Shown: positions 22,573-35,820, counted from the first letter of the stretch. The stretch is 64,000 bases of DNA from Jacaranda mimosifolia (GCA_018894105.1 CM032122.1:33511404-33575403); one strand, 5' to 3'. A program made the numbers and translations. The notes: generated by a model from the sequence alone, not told the origin.

Positions 22573-24211
22573 AAAAAATAAAAAAATTGACTAAACCAAT
22601 TGAAAATTAAAAAAATCAAATTGAATGAAAGTATATTCAATTTTATTTTTTGAGTCAACTAATCGAATCTGAACTAAAAACAAATAAAAATATATTTGAT
22701 TTAGTTTAATTGAATCGAAAATTGAATTTCAATCCATTTTCAGTTCAATTAAACTCATTTGAAAACCATTACTATTCGCCTCTTTTAGTTAGTATATATA
22801 GCCTTCGTATCAAAACAGTTGAAATCGACTTTTAACATAATTAAATTAAACCGAACATGATTCGTTCCGATTTTTAGTTTTATATTGTGAAAATTTTTGA
22901 TTAATCAATCGAATCAGTAAAATTGATTGCACACCTTATAAGTATGAAATTTGAAATTCATATTTGAATTACTCTAAATTTGTGTATGTAAATAAATAAA
23001 TAAACTAAGCTGCAAATTATTAGATTCATATACAATGATATCCTATATAATAATATGATAATTTCCTAAAATAACATAAATAATATATAAATCGGCGGCA
23101 TTTCATGATTTTTTTTTTCTTCTCTTTCCAGGAATTATGTTTCGCGTGTAGAAAAATCACAATGCATGGATGTGGATAGGTTGATGTTGTTATTATTTAT
23201 ATATGCCCAAATAAAATGCGTCGGTGAATTGATGAGGCGTAGGCTCAAAAATCATTTTCAACAGCTCTGCAATCTATAATTTGGTGACAGTGTAGAAATA
23301 AGCTGAGCTGTCAAGCAAAAAACTATAACTAAATATTTTATCAATAGATCAAACACATTAATTATATCATAAAGGAACGATATTGTAGCTGCCCACGTTA
23401 CGCTTGTCCTCCTTCTTTGTTTTATAAAGGAAAATAAATAAATAATACACGTAAGTAGTTTTTTTCTCTCTCTCTTTTTCAATATATATAAATGTATTTT
23501 AAAATTTTGTTTGAATTTAAATTTTAAATTTCACAATGATATCATTCGATCAATTTATAAGTAACAGATAATATAAAGTGTTTATGAAGTTGATAATGCA
23601 ATTTGGTGGTGGGCCTCATTAAATCAACAAAGATAATGATTACTTATGGTCAAATATTAAGTCCTTTCAAGACTAATTAATTACATGCAAAGACTATTAT
23701 TATTCTTGAAATTGGATCTTTTAAACATAAAATAATACCACAATTTGACGAGAAACAAAAAGGTTTCGGTGCTAATGTGAAAGTGGGGAAAATAAAGGAA
23801 GTGGGGGACACTTGTCGGATGCTATCTTAACTTCACTTTTTCTAATTAGGACAACTTAACAAAATATAAATAAATAAATAAATAACCTAAAGTTAGGCGA
23901 GATTTAAGGTTTGTTGGGCCATTATGTGAGTAATAAACTATGTTGTCGTCCGTGAGTGGATCTGTGTGACTGAATTTAGGTCGGGATAACATTAATTACT
24001 TGGTATGCCACTACTTTAGATCTTTTGTTAACATTCAACTCCCAAGAAGCTTAACAAAACGGGTAGAATATATGTGTAAACGCAAATTTTTCTGTCCGTA
24101 GACTATAATAAATAAATATACAAAAAAAAAAATTGTATATATAAAATAAAATTAAAATTTATCAAATGTAAATTTAATTTTTAATCTAATCCTCTTATTC
24201 TCTCTTTAAAT
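21146..24211. other. 3' UTR then intergenic; no gene seen
   Basis: The CBS/PB1 3' UTR probably runs to about 21500. The rest is AT-rich. A (TA)n run is at about 21523-21539 and a (TA)n(TG)n run at 22528-22572. From 22573 to about 22940 an AT-rich relic ends in GATTGCACACCTTAT, which resembles hAT-like MITE termini, but the matching left end is lost in the microsatellite. Small frames at 22206-22400 and 23258-23482 look random. Confidence 0.45.
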
Positions 24212-24470
24212 GCTGTGGATCTCCTTAAATTTGATTTGAAGAAATAACGTCAATTCGAGGGTTTCGTCCCTTAATCTCGAATCAAACGCGAAAATATATG
24301 AGCTCCGCAATGAACGCCTGGAACGTCGTGGATCTCTTTAAATTTAATTTGAATAAAATAACACCAACTTAAGGGCTCCGCACTTTAATCCCGAATCAAA
24401 TGTCGGATTATGATGAGCTCTACAAAGAACGTCTTAAACGCTGTAGATCTCCTTAAATTTAATTGACAGA
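24212..24470. repeat. Tandem repeat, about 114-bp unit, two full copies and a partial third
   Basis: GTGGATCTC(C/T)TTAAATTT recurs at 24215, 24328 and (as GTAGATCTCC) 24443, with matching inner text (AATCTCGAATCAAA / AATCCCGAATCAAA, GAGCTC(C/T), GAACGYCT). The copies are clearly diverged. The motif may come from an LTR-retrotransposon, but no coding part is near. Confidence 0.75.
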
Positions 24471-24979
24471 ATTGCTGGACTCCTTCAAAGTTCCTTTCAC
24501 GATGCTTGATAGGAGATTTTCAAATCGACTTGAACTTCTTTGGGGGTTATCTCTTTGATAAAATAATATCAAATATCAAGAGATAATATCAAGTATCAAG
24601 AGATAGTATCAAATATCTTTGATTTGATTGATTCATAAACTTAGATACTTTATCTTTGATATTTATCAATATTTGATTTGAGCATAAAATAAATACTAGA
24701 GTATTAATTAAAAATTAACTATATATCTTTTAGAATTAAATTTTATGAATTTTAAGATAAATAGAAAATTTTAAATTAATAACTAGCATATTATTTTATA
24801 CATGTCACTTTCCAATTGGACAAAAATTAATATGTCTACAACAGAGAATTAATGATTTGCTGTTTTATTTCATTTGTAGTTTTAGTATTTCAAAAAATAT
24901 ACCAAACTTCAGTACTTCATGGTTATTAAATTCCTTAAGATTGGATTTGACTACAATGTTAAATTAGGTCAAACCTTAA
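24471..24979. other. Intergenic, no gene seen
   Basis: AT-rich, with short near-repeats of AGAGATAATATCAA(G/A)TATC at about 24560-24615. Nothing else recognised. Confidence 0.4.
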
Positions 24980-26219
24980 GGTGATGATTGATATACAGGA
25001 ATGAAATTAGACAGGAATGGAATGAAGTTGGGAAAGAAATTATGTTGGTATAATTTATCCTATAATTGCTGTGTACAAGGAATGAAAAAAGAATGAAATC
25101 GTCATTCCCTTCTTGATTTCATTCTAATGATTGGTAAATAGGAACGACCAGTAGAAATAGAATGAATTTTTTAAATGATCAAATTACCCTTTTATAAGAA
25201 ATTATTAAAATAAAAGTATTTATTAGTAAATTATATTTTATATATCAACACAGATTTTTTTTTTTGAATAAGTCTATAATTATGCAGTTTTAATATCACT
25301 TTTAATGTTATTCGAACTATATCAGTAAATATATACATTTTATATGTTATCAACAAGCTATATGTATACACATTTATACAAAAAAAGTATAAACACAATT
25401 TCTTTAAAATTATTATTTTTAAAATTATAATTTAGCTAGCTTTTTTGAATCTTTCGATAAAGTATAATTAAAAAAATTACAAAATACTTTATAACCAGAG
25501 TGCTTAACTTTTTTGTGATCTTGTGATAAGGTTAGAACGATTTGTTGTACTTTTTCTATAAGTATAATTTGAAGAGTTGTTGATAGAATGGACAACTCTT
25601 TATTTATTAGTTTTGTATATATTTTTCAATCATTCAAAGATATGAAAATATAAATAATATTGCAAACTATATATATTTCATTAGTACGGACCAAGTCGAT
25701 AATGCTTCTACCTTTTTCATTATAAAAATCGAGATGCGCATAATTATTCTTATTTTTATTATTTATTATTTTTATTTTTATTTTTATAATAATTTAATAA
25801 TTTTTATAATATTTTTAAAAAATATATGAATAAAATATATAATTAAATAAACACACGTAGCAATCAAATAAGTTGGAATATAATATCAAATGTTTACAAA
25901 ATGAAGATTTCTTTTCTTAAATATAAAAGCATTTTATTAAATTTTAGAGTGTGTGTTTGTGTGTGTGTGTGTGTGTGTGTAAGTTCATTCTCAATTGATT
26001 GCGAGTAGCTAAACCTATCGGGGAGGGAGAAAATAGCTAAACCCATCATTTTGGAACCCATCAAGAAGGGAGAAAATAGCTAAACCCATCATTTTGGAAA
26101 TTGGGATTTCGACGGGAATATCAATTCTCATATCTAAATTATACCAATCATAAGTTTATGAATAGATTTGAGAATGCCCATTCCATTTCCACCTCATTCT
26201 GCATACCAACCATACTCTA
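24980..26219. mobile_element. Probable non-autonomous DNA transposon with imperfect inverted ends
   Basis: The left end GGTGATGATTGATATACAGGAATG matches, on the minus strand, the right end GAGTATGGTTGGTATGCAGAATG with several mismatches, and both run on into AATGGAATG-like text. The interior is about 1.2 kb, AT-rich, with a (GT)n run at 25949-25980 and a 32-bp direct repeat (AGAAAATAGCTAAACCCATC) at 26030 and 26071. No transposase frame. Target duplication not resolved. Confidence 0.5.
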
Positions 26220-26278
26220 ATATTTACATCAAATTATTGTCCTCACATTACTTAAACTACCCTTTCTCTTGTCCGGTT

Positions 26279-26450
26279 TAGATTTTCTATTCCAATATAT
26301 GTTTCATCTCCTATTTCATCGCATAAATATATAACACGTGTGTTAAATATTTTTTTATACAAATAATTGATTGAGAGCCAAATACACTTAACATAGATAC
26401 ATCATATTAAAATAGGAAATGAAACACAAAATATAATAGAAGATTCAAAG
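26279..26450. mobile_element. Small MITE (family also at 54997-55147)
   Basis: Imperfect inverted ends of about 35 bp: TTTAGATTTTCTATTCC at the left pairs with TTGAATCTTCTATTATA read from the right, and ATGTTTCATCTCCTATTT pairs with GTGTTTCATTTCCTATTT. The copy at 54997-55147 has the same ends and loop. Confidence 0.6.
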
Positions 26451-27298
26451 TGCACCCCAACTACGGCAGCTGTGTGCAGGGCAAGTCAAGCCACAAGAGG
26501 AACAATTTGGCTCACGACTATAGGTCCCGAGATAAATATGTTGCCAAAAGGGGAAGATGATGCCGATGAAGAAGCAAATATCAAAATTATTTCTGACGCG
26601 GACTTTAATGAAGCTAGTACCATTCTCTAGACCATCTCTTTAATGTTTTATAGTCGTCAAACTACTTGATTAGTGCGATCAGAATTTATACTGTATGTCC
26701 TAACATCTTTTGCTCGAATAATATCTTGCGTCTACTATTAAATTGTTAGTTTAATACAAGTACTTATTTTTAGTTCGGCACAAATAACTTGCATTTTCAG
26801 CATCAATGCTATTTAGCTTAATACAAGAGAGCTTTAGTTAAGTTTTCTAGTTTGGCACAAAGGACCTTTGACATTAAATAATTTTAACTAGACATGAAAG
26901 GCTTTTGTGTTTTTAAAACTAAATGACTTTTAACTCGGCATGATGTACCTTTGTGTGTGTGTGTTTCTTTGGTATTAAAGTCATCTAGGTTGGCGAGAAG
27001 CGCCTTTGTATTTTTAATGTTAAAGCCATTTAACTTCACAAGAAGGAATTTGGGGTTAAAATAATTTATCTCGGCAAAAAAAACTTTTATATTTTTGGTG
27101 TTAAAGCTAATTAACAGGGCACCATAAGCTTTTGCATTTGGATATTAAACTATTTAGTTCGCAAAGAAGAGCCTTGGTATTTTTTATATTAAAGCCCTTT
27201 ATCTATAAAAAATGAAAAAAATAATCTCACCTCAACTAATTGAGCATGTATTATATGCATCTCCTGAGCTAGATCCATAGCAGTGTTGGGGGCCTAAC
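26451..27298. other. Intergenic; one coding-like fragment
   Basis: 26458-26631 is an open plus-strand stretch of 57 codons (see findings) ending TAG. The rest consists of diverged repeats of a phrase about 60-70 bp long (for example CTTTTGTATTTTT...TTAAAG.CATTTA), seen several times between 26760 and 27200, perhaps an old tandem array. No gene is called. Confidence 0.35.
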
Positions 27299-27696
27299 TA
27301 AGAGGTGCAAACGAGTCGAGCCGAGATTGAGCTAGCTCAACTTGAGCTCGAAACAGTTCGAGCTAGAGTTGAGCTGAATCGAGCTCGAGTTCTGATTCGA
27401 GCCAATCTCGACCGTCTATATCTAAGCTCGAGACTCTTGAGCTGACTCGCAAGTCAGTATATAATTAAATACTATTTTTTATTTTATTAATATATATATA
27501 TATATATTAAATTACTATTTTCTTTTTCAAGTTCAAACTCAAAATCGAGCGCAAGCTCGAACCTGCAGTTTTTTACAATTTATTTGTCAATTCGAGTCTT
27601 GTCGAGCCGAGTTTGAGCTTAAAATTTTAGACTCATCAAGCTTGAACTCGAAAATTTTACCCAAACTCGAATCAACTCGACTCTATTGCACCCTTA
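27299..27696. mobile_element. MITE with GAGCTCGA-rich inverted ends
   Basis: The left end TAAGAGGTGCAAACGAGTCG matches, on the minus strand, the right end TAAGGGTGCAATAGAGTCG. Inside, GAGCTCGA and TCGAGCTC motifs recur near both ends. The 398-bp element has no coding sequence. No direct duplication was found at the flanks, so it may be old. It resembles hAT-type plant MITEs. Confidence 0.7.
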
Positions 27697-30600
27697 CTTT
27701 CGTTTGCACTTGAGGTCAAGAGTGCTAGAAATTATCATCTTTCACCCTTTGTTCCTCCTCTCCCAAATATATTGCTACAAATAAAGGTGGAATCTACCGA
27801 GCAACTAGGGCAGCATCAACAATACTTACTATTCTTGTTAATTAATCCACGCATGGTATGGTGCTCTACCTCAACATGGTCTGAATCTCCCATGGACTCA
27901 CTAGCATATGAACTCTAATGGAGTGTTGCCGCTTGATATATTCTCACGTCCCACCCAACATTTTCCACAGACAATGCCAATGTGGTAATACGACTAATTT
28001 TGCGCAAAAACTCAAGAAATTTAGTAAAATTAATGCTCTGTTCTTGAAAGAGATGTTATGCCTAAGAGGGGAAGGAGTAAATTAGGCCCTTCTAAATTTT
28101 TATGCAGCAGAAGTAAGATATTCTAAACTTTTGCTTTTGATAAAACTATGAGTTCTATACAGAAAGTGCTTTGAATTGATGACTAAAATTTATTAAACCG
28201 ATTAAACTTTTAGTCAAAATAATTGAAAACAATAAAGCGTAAATAAAAGATTTACTAATAAATTTAACTAATCGATAAATGTTTACCAAGATATATAATG
28301 TTATATATAAAATATAAAATATTTCTATTTTTTTTTATGTGCACATGATTAGAAATGGACAAATCACGTACTGCTAGGAAAATCTAATGAATTTTTTAGG
28401 ACAAAATCTCACATCATTTGATAAGAAAATTGTAATAACATCAACTGTTTAATTAAATATTACAATGATTTTGAATATTTTGAAAAACTACATTATTCTA
28501 GGTAAATCATTCAAATATGAAGTATATATAAATTTCTTTTTAATCTAAATAAATTGAAAGAGTTAAAATTAAAATCATAGTAAAATTAATTGAATAGATA
28601 AATTTATAAACAAACATGCATAAACATTTGAAAATAGTATTGCAAATGAATATATAAAATAAAAAATAATCGAGAATAAAAAGTGTTGTATGTTAATCTA
28701 TATTTTAAGTGATATAATAATCACAATCCTAACTTGACAAAAAAAATAAATCAACTTTAAATAAACATTGAGGAAATAATAAAGTGATAACACAAATAAA
28801 ATATTTAAATAGATTAGAAGAATACATAATTAATTTATAATGAAGAACAAAACAAAAATAATTAAAAATGTGCTATAAAAAAATTAAAAAATTATGTACG
28901 AAATAAACTTTAAATTTAATTAAAAAAAACACCATCATATTATGCTAATTGGGGAAAGATATGTACAATTAAATAAAAAAAATAACAATAATATAGAACG
29001 GTAGCACGAAAGATGTAGAAATAAGACATGAAAAAATATTATAGAATAACAAATTTTACATATAAAATAAATAAAATGTAATATATTGATATTGTGATAA
29101 GTCAAATTTATAAAATAAAATATTGTATAAGAGTACTAACATGGTTCTTATAAAGTATTTTTCAAATTCTAAACTTATTTGATATATAGATATCTAATTA
29201 TGGACATTTTGAATTTAATTTATGAAATAAAAATCTATAGTACAATTTTTTGAATCAATACAATATGAGATTTTAGTTATAACAGATAAGTTGGTTATAT
29301 TAAAATAAATTAAAAATATTAAATTAACAACCAATAAAAGTTTTATAATTTAATTAAAACTCAAAGTTTTAAAATTTTAAAATTTGATCAAAATTCTACA
29401 ACTAGTTTGCTTATCTTTTCTTTTGAAATCCTTTATTTCAATACATATTTTTTTTTTAAATATTATAAAACTAAAAAAATATATTTCTATAAAATTAAAT
29501 GAAATAATATCTTTTATGTGGCTTTCATAATGATGTGCACATAAACAAAGTTATTTGTGTTGTGTCACATCATAAGAACTTCCTTGTGCTCTAATTATGC
29601 CAAAAAAGTTAAGATTAAAGGAAAAATCAGACTAAAGGGCATATTCATAACCTCACATGATTGGAGATTGAATAAAGTAAGAAGAATTATTAAAAGTACC
29701 TCAAAAATAATTCTTATATTAAAAAATTTGTGAAATACTTTTAATTAAGATAATCATTCCATCAACTTTATATTTTATGTTAAAATTTCTAATAGTTATT
29801 TTTTTAATTAAGTTGCTCTTGACTTCTGAAATTAAGAAACTTATATAATTCAATAAAATCTTTTCTTTCAGTTTTCCGATTGGTTTACATCAATTATGAT
29901 TCTAATTTTAATAAACTAAATTCTTTGAAGTATTTTCTTAAATTTAGATATATGAATTTTGGAAGAGATCGTTTCTAAAATTTAAATTTGAATGACTAAA
30001 AAATTAAAATAAAATAAAGTTTATTAATTAGAATTTACAAAAAAATTTGCTCAAAATAAATTATACAATTAAAAAAGCATCAATAAATTAAAAGTTTTTA
30101 ACCTTAGAATTTGAAGAGTATTTTGATTTAAAAATATGATAAATTTAATTGTGTTAATAAAAAGTTGACGGAATAAAACTTTGAAATTGAAAAATAATTT
30201 CATAAAATTTTGAATATGTTATTTTAATTATTTTAGTAATTTTCTCAAGAAAATAGAAGGGGTCGGCATGTCTTTCTGGGCACACAAAACGTGGGCCTTA
30301 TCACGTGGTTCGCCGCCCTTTATTTATTTATTTACATAGAAAGCAAAGTATCAAACCTTGTCATTTTCTCTTCAAAGATTACCCATATTCTTTATCATCA
30401 ATTAGATATCAACAATTTTTTCACTTTTCCTTGCTTTAAAAAATGAGTTGATCCATTTAGTTATTTTTTATTATAACGATTTTTTCTTTTTCAAATATGA
30501 CATACGATAAAGTTGCCAAAGGATAAAAAGAGATGTACACCTTTTTTTTTATATGTAAAGAGAAAGAAGGGACCTATAATTTTGGCAATGTTCTTTACAT

Positions 30601-31668
30601 ACAACTTTTAAAATATCTTTTAATTTGAAATTACAATTTGAGCTATTATTATCATAGAAATTTAATTTGAACCATTATTATTAATAATAATGTTTTCAAT
30701 ATCAATTTTATGAAAATATCAAATAAATTCGAATCTATTATCAGATTCTTACAAAATGGATAAATAGGTTCAACCTCAGTACTATAGTTAATGTGGTATA
30801 TCAAAAATATTTTTAATTGAGGAACCGTGCAAAATAAGTATATGCATCTCTTTGTTCCCAAAAAATAAATAAATAATTGGTATGTAGTAAGATCCGAACA
30901 ACATCATGGGCAATATTAAACTATGCCATCCACTAAATAACATGAGTGCTAATATAAATAACATTATCGTGTATTTTTTAAGTATGTAATATTTTAGTGA
31001 AAAATCACTCTTATTTTACTCCCAACATTATTTGTAATAACCTATTACTAAAATCATTACAGAATTTTGACTAGACAACCTCCAATAACCTCAACCTATA
31101 CTTCAATTTAAGACAAACTAAAATTGGTATTGAACCCTTGAGGCAATCCAAATTGAGAGACAAAAATGTCCTTACCCATATGAATATTGTGATAAAATTG
31201 AACAGAATAAAACATTATATACAACCATACAAGTATAAAGTGTTACATGCCACGATTTACAGTAATTTTTGTGTCTAAATGTGGGCAGAATATGGAGCAA
31301 CCCGCTGGTCCAGAAGAATCCCAACACAACTAAACCACTTACGACTCAGAACCCACAAAATTAATCATCATAAATTTTGTTGGACAACATGTTCCACAAT
31401 TCACTAAAGAATAATCTTCCATTTAAAAAGTTTTTTTTTTTAACTAAATCTCAAATAATTAGAAATTTTGTGCCAGTCAAACAGATATTCTAAAACATGG
31501 GCGGAACAAAATCTTGCCCTTTAATGAGTCAAAAGATTTGTTTCACATAACCATGTGTAGTGTAGATATCAAGATTGTTAGAATTTGCTGAAGATGAATC
31601 TGATTGTTAATCCAGATTACGCCCTCATCAAAAACCACTAATTATCCAACCCTGTTTTCCACTGTGCT
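27697..31668. other. Long AT-rich gene desert
   Basis: About 4 kb with stops in every frame and very low GC, especially 28100-30250. No gene, RNA or bounded element was recognised. The minus frame at 30652-30861 looks random. The right part is the distal upstream region of the phospholipase gene. Confidence 0.5.
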
Positions 31669-31774
31669 CATAATTGATTAGCCGCAATATAAAACATTGC
31701 CTCTGTCAATTTGTTCTCGTACATAATTGATTAGCCGCAATATAAAACTTTGCCTCTGTCAATTTGTTCCCACT
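31669..31774. repeat. 53-bp tandem duplication upstream of the phospholipase C gene
   Basis: CATAATTGATTAGCCGCAAT...TTTGTTC occurs at 31669-31721 and again at 31722-31774 with very few changes. Each copy holds CAATATAAAAC, a possible TATA element, so the duplication doubles a candidate core-promoter segment about 440-490 bp before the ATG. Confidence 0.85.
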
Positions 31775-32184
31775 TCTACCGCACTTTGAAAAATTGCTAC
31801 AAACCAGAAGATTCTTTCCAAGATTTTCGAAAATCTGTCTTCCCACTTTTTTGTTGGTAGCTTTTGAGAAAACTACAGTGAAACGCAGTCAGTAAACGTT
31901 GTCCATTAAGTACACAGAAAAAAGTTACGTTCTTCTCTCAAAATTTATGCATTTCAATAAAGTGTAAGTTATATTTCTTGCTCATTTTCCTCCACAAAAA
32001 AGAAAAGAAAGGAAAGAAAGATATGCAGTACACTTATTTATTTGATTCTCATTGATTGCTGCCACTACCCTTCCTTGCCTACAGAGAGAGGGAACGAAAA
32101 AAGAAAAAGAAAAAGGAAATCTTGAGTTGGAGTATTGGCAAAAGGATTTATTTGGCAAAGTCCTATTTGTTCAGAATCAGGAAA

Positions 32185-34349
32185 ATGAGAAGTGTTTTCT
32201 TGATTTTTTTGATACTTTCAAGTGTTTTTCTAGTTACCCACCAGCAGCAGCAGCAGCCCATCAAGACTGTTGTCGTGTTGGTTCTGGAGAACAGATCATT
32301 TGATCATCTGCTTGGATGGATGAAGAAATCTGTGAATCCTTCAATCAACGGGGTGACAGGAGAAGAGTGCAACCCAATTTCAACGAAGGCAGATGGGAGT
32401 AATGCTGAAAGAATATGTTTTTCTGATGATGCTGAGTTTGTGGATCCGGACCCGGGTCACTCATTTGAAGCTGTTGAACAGCAGGTATTTGGGACTGGCT
32501 CTATTCCTTCAATGTCTGGATTTGTGGAGCAAGCGATAAGTATGTCGCAGAATTTATCTGAAACTGTTATGAAGGGATTTAGACCTGAAAATTTGCCAAT
32601 TTATGCTTCATTGGTTAGTGAATTTGCTGTGTTTGATAGGTGGTTTTCTTCAATCCCTGGCCCAACACAGCCAAATAGGCTGTTTGTTTACTCTGCAACT
32701 TCTCATGGATCCACTAGCCATGTGAAGAAGCAGTTGGCCAAAGGGTACCCACAGAAGACCATATTTGATTCAGTTCATGAGAATGGTGTGGATTTTGGCA
32801 TTTATTTCCAGAACATTCCGACAACGTTGTTTTATAGGAATTTGAGGAAGTTGAAGTACATATTTAAGCTCAATCAGTATAATCTGAAGTTCAAGAAAGA
32901 TGCTAGAAATGGGAAGTTGCCTAGCTTGACTGTGATTGAGCCTAGGTACTTCGATTTGAAGGGATTGCCCGCGAATGATGATCATCCATCCCATGATGTT
33001 GCTAATGGACAGAAGTTGATTAAGGAGGTCTATGAGACGTTGAGGGCGAGTCCTCAATGGAATGAGACACTTTTGGTCATTACATATGATGAACATGGTG
33101 GATTCTATGATCATGTCCAAACTCCTTATGTAAATATTCCAAATCCAGATGGAAACACAGGCCCTTCGCCTTATTTCTTTAAGTTTGATAGGCTCGGTGT
33201 TCGTGTCCCTACTATAATGGTCTCTCCTTGGATCAAGAAAGGAACTGGTATGCCTAACTTAATATCATTCACTTTATTATTTGTTTTCTGTTAAAGAAAG
33301 AAAAAAGAATTAGATAATTCCTATGCTAATGAATTGTAAGGCATGATCTAACAATGGAATGGTTTCTCTTCTGATTGTTTGGTCCTATTGATTTATAAAT
33401 ACTAAGCATTAATGTTGTCCTGTAATTTGGGTTGTCTAAACTTGAACTGCAACTTGCACCTTTGAGGTACAGGTTCTTCCCTTAAATTGAAAGTCTTGCA
33501 CAATTGTTAATTTTTCCAACTTGATTTTGTGCAGTTGAGCTTTTCTTTTTGTGTTCTAAAATCACAGTGTCTCAATTGTAGGGATTAGAGGTGAATATTG
33601 GTGAGGAATATATTCATTAATTTGTTAGCACCATTCTGAGTAAAAGTATTCAGATTCTGTGGTTTTCTCAAAGCAATATTTAATTTGTATAGTTGCTTCA
33701 TTATGACTTCTTTTCTTCTTTTGCTCTATAGTTATAAGCAAGCCCAATGGTCCTACCCCGAATTCTGAGTTTGAACATTCCTCAATCCCTGCTACAATAA
33801 AGAAGATATTCAATCTATCATCCAACTTCCTGACTCATAGAGATGCTTGGGCTGGCACATTCGAGCAAGTTGTTGGTCAATTATCCTCTCCAAGAACTGA
33901 TTGTCCAGGTAATCATCCTTCTTAACTCATTAGTCCTGAAAGCTTTGGAGATTGGCCCTATATGACAATTTAGTCCCTGAAATTAGTTTGAGATTAATTG
34001 AGTGCAAATGTATTTTGATCTATTCTTTAAAATATCCGAATTGTTTGCAGAGGTTTTACCTGATGTAGCTCCTCTAAGAAAGACAGAGACGGACGAAAAT
34101 AGGGGCTTGTCTGAGTTTCAAGGAGAAGTGGTGCAATTGGCTGCTGTTCTAAATGGTGATCATTTCTTGAGCAGCTTCCCGGACGAGATGGGGAAGAAGA
34201 TGAACGTGAAGGAAGCTCATGAATACGTAAGGGGTGCCGTTTCAAGGTTCATAAGAGCGAGCAAAGAGGCTATCAAGTTGGGAGCAGACCAGTCTACCAT
34301 TGTGGACATGAGGTCTTCTCTAACTACTAGATCCTCAATCCACAACTAA
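32185..34349 (+). CDS. Non-specific phospholipase C (NPC family)
   Basis: Exons 32185-33247, 33732-33908 and 34051-34349 join in phase into 512 residues, normal for plant NPC proteins. NPCs hydrolyse membrane phospholipids such as phosphatidylcholine to diacylglycerol and a phospho head group, acting at membranes in phosphate starvation and stress. Residues 1-18 form a signal peptide followed by Gln20-24 (five CAG codons). The phosphoesterase motifs are present: ENRSFDH (35-41), [20 protein letters not shown] and RVPT..VSPW. The C-terminal part has [24 protein letters not shown] and MRSSLTTR. The Met at 32056 is unlikely: it falls in a probable 5' UTR intron (31964-32084, GTAAGT...CTACAG) and would precede the signal peptide with a Lys-rich stretch. 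It belongs to the NPC1/2/6 clade, which has introns; it may be NPC6, but I cannot fix the paralogue. Confidence 0.9.
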
Positions 34350-35347
34350 GTTTCCCTCTATCGATCTTTAGTTTTTGTGCACCATTGCTCTTGCATCCAT
34401 GTAGTTGTCTAGTTCTCACTAGGAAATATAGACCAAGTAGATATGTTAGAAGTTGTGGTTTTAAGGTTGATATGTTTTGAGAGTCATGTCTCCCCTGCAT
34501 TCAACTAGTGAATGCTTCTCTATGGGCACCTAGTAGATGCTTTAGTGTTTTGGTTATGCAGTAGCTGGAATGTTATGTGTCAATGGAGAAGATTCAGGCC
34601 AGCATTAAGGAAGATCTCCTTCCTGATGGTGCAGCAAAAAGTGTAATTATTAGCTTGTTGGTACAAAGTGCTGCAGATTGTTATGCCCTGTGATCAATAG
34701 GCTTTTTTTAAGTTTTTTCATAAGAAATTCTGTATGTAACCAAGTTTAACTGAGATCTTGAATTGGATCCTGAATTGATGGATTAGTGTGAGTTTATCAT
34801 ATATAGTTATTCATTCTTCCAATATAATCTGTTTTTTGAAAGATAATGCTTCCGTATTTTGATGATTTTTGAAGTCCTTTCAATGACGTATGGTGTGTTA
34901 AAGGGATATCTTATCTAATCCAATTATGTAAAACCAGCAATAGCAATAGAATCAGTTCCATCCGATCCATTACTAGTCATTGAATTTAGGGGCGAGGTAT
35001 TTTCACCTGAAAACCTTTTATTCAATAGTGATGCATGAATTTCACGCTTTCTCCTGGTGTAGCAAATGGTAAATGGATAACACACTTCATTTATATTCGT
35101 ATTTGATTGATGTATCTATATTTATATTCAATGGATATTCAGACAGCAACATTCGAATCCGAGTTCAATGAGTATTAGACAAATGAGGATATATTCTATT
35201 TGATTGTAGTTATTCAACAATCGAATTCGATTCTGATTTATACTCTTATTCAAGTGTGATTATTTAGATAATTTGAATCATAAAATATCCAAAGGCATTG
35301 AATATAGTGCCAATGGTTTAGTCACATTGGTCTAGTTGCATAAAACT
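34350..35347. other. 3' UTR of the phospholipase gene and intergenic DNA
   Basis: The first 350-450 bp are probably 3' UTR, with AATATAATC-type poly(A) signals near 34820. From about 35060 AT-rich text resembles the subterminal parts of the 8801 element (ATGGATATTC motifs), suggesting an old copy of that family split by the element at 35348. Confidence 0.4.
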
Positions 35348-35820
35348 TTAGGGCACGTTTGGTTTGTTGAACATGACTTGATAGATAATTTTATCAAGCC
35401 ATGTCAAGTGTTTGAATGTAATGAGAAAAGCCCAAGATTGATACAAAGCCTAGTCCTTTATCCTACATTTAATGGATTGTTAGTCACGTCACTTGGGTCC
35501 AGATTATATATAATCCAAATTAGTAGTAGGAATAAGAAATTAGGCTTATGACAATTATACCCATGCAAATTCATAAAACTAAACATTATTACCCTTAAAA
35601 TTTGGGGTTTCAATTTGTCTTATTATAATAGGTATTTTAGTAAATTCATTAACTCAATTATTTAATCATTGTATCAAAACGAGGGATTGATAAAATAAAT
35701 ACATATTCAAAATGTATAATCTTAGTCACCAAACACAGCATTATATTATCTTCAACAGTGTAATCCCACCATATTATTATAATTCTATCATTCCTATCTA
35801 TATATCCAAACGTGCCCTAA
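35348..35820. mobile_element. MITE with TTAGGGCACGTTTGG inverted ends
   Basis: The left end TTAGGGCACGTTTGG is an exact reverse complement of the right end CCAAACGTGCCCTAA, giving 15-bp perfect inverted repeats around 473 bp with no transposase. The ends fit common plant MITEs, of PIF/Harbinger-like or hAT-like type; the target duplication is unclear, so the superfamily stays open. ATGGATATTC-like sequence on both sides suggests nesting in an older element. Confidence 0.8.

Noticed and set aside
22573..22945. Possible hAT-like MITE ending GATTGCACACCTTAT
   Set aside because: Only the right end is convincing. The left end is replaced by a (TA)n(TG)n microsatellite and no target duplication was seen.
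32056..32184. Upstream Met of the phospholipase C frame
   Set aside because: It would put a Lys/Arg-rich stretch before the signal peptide and lies in a probable 5' UTR intron. Met at 32185 fits the family better.
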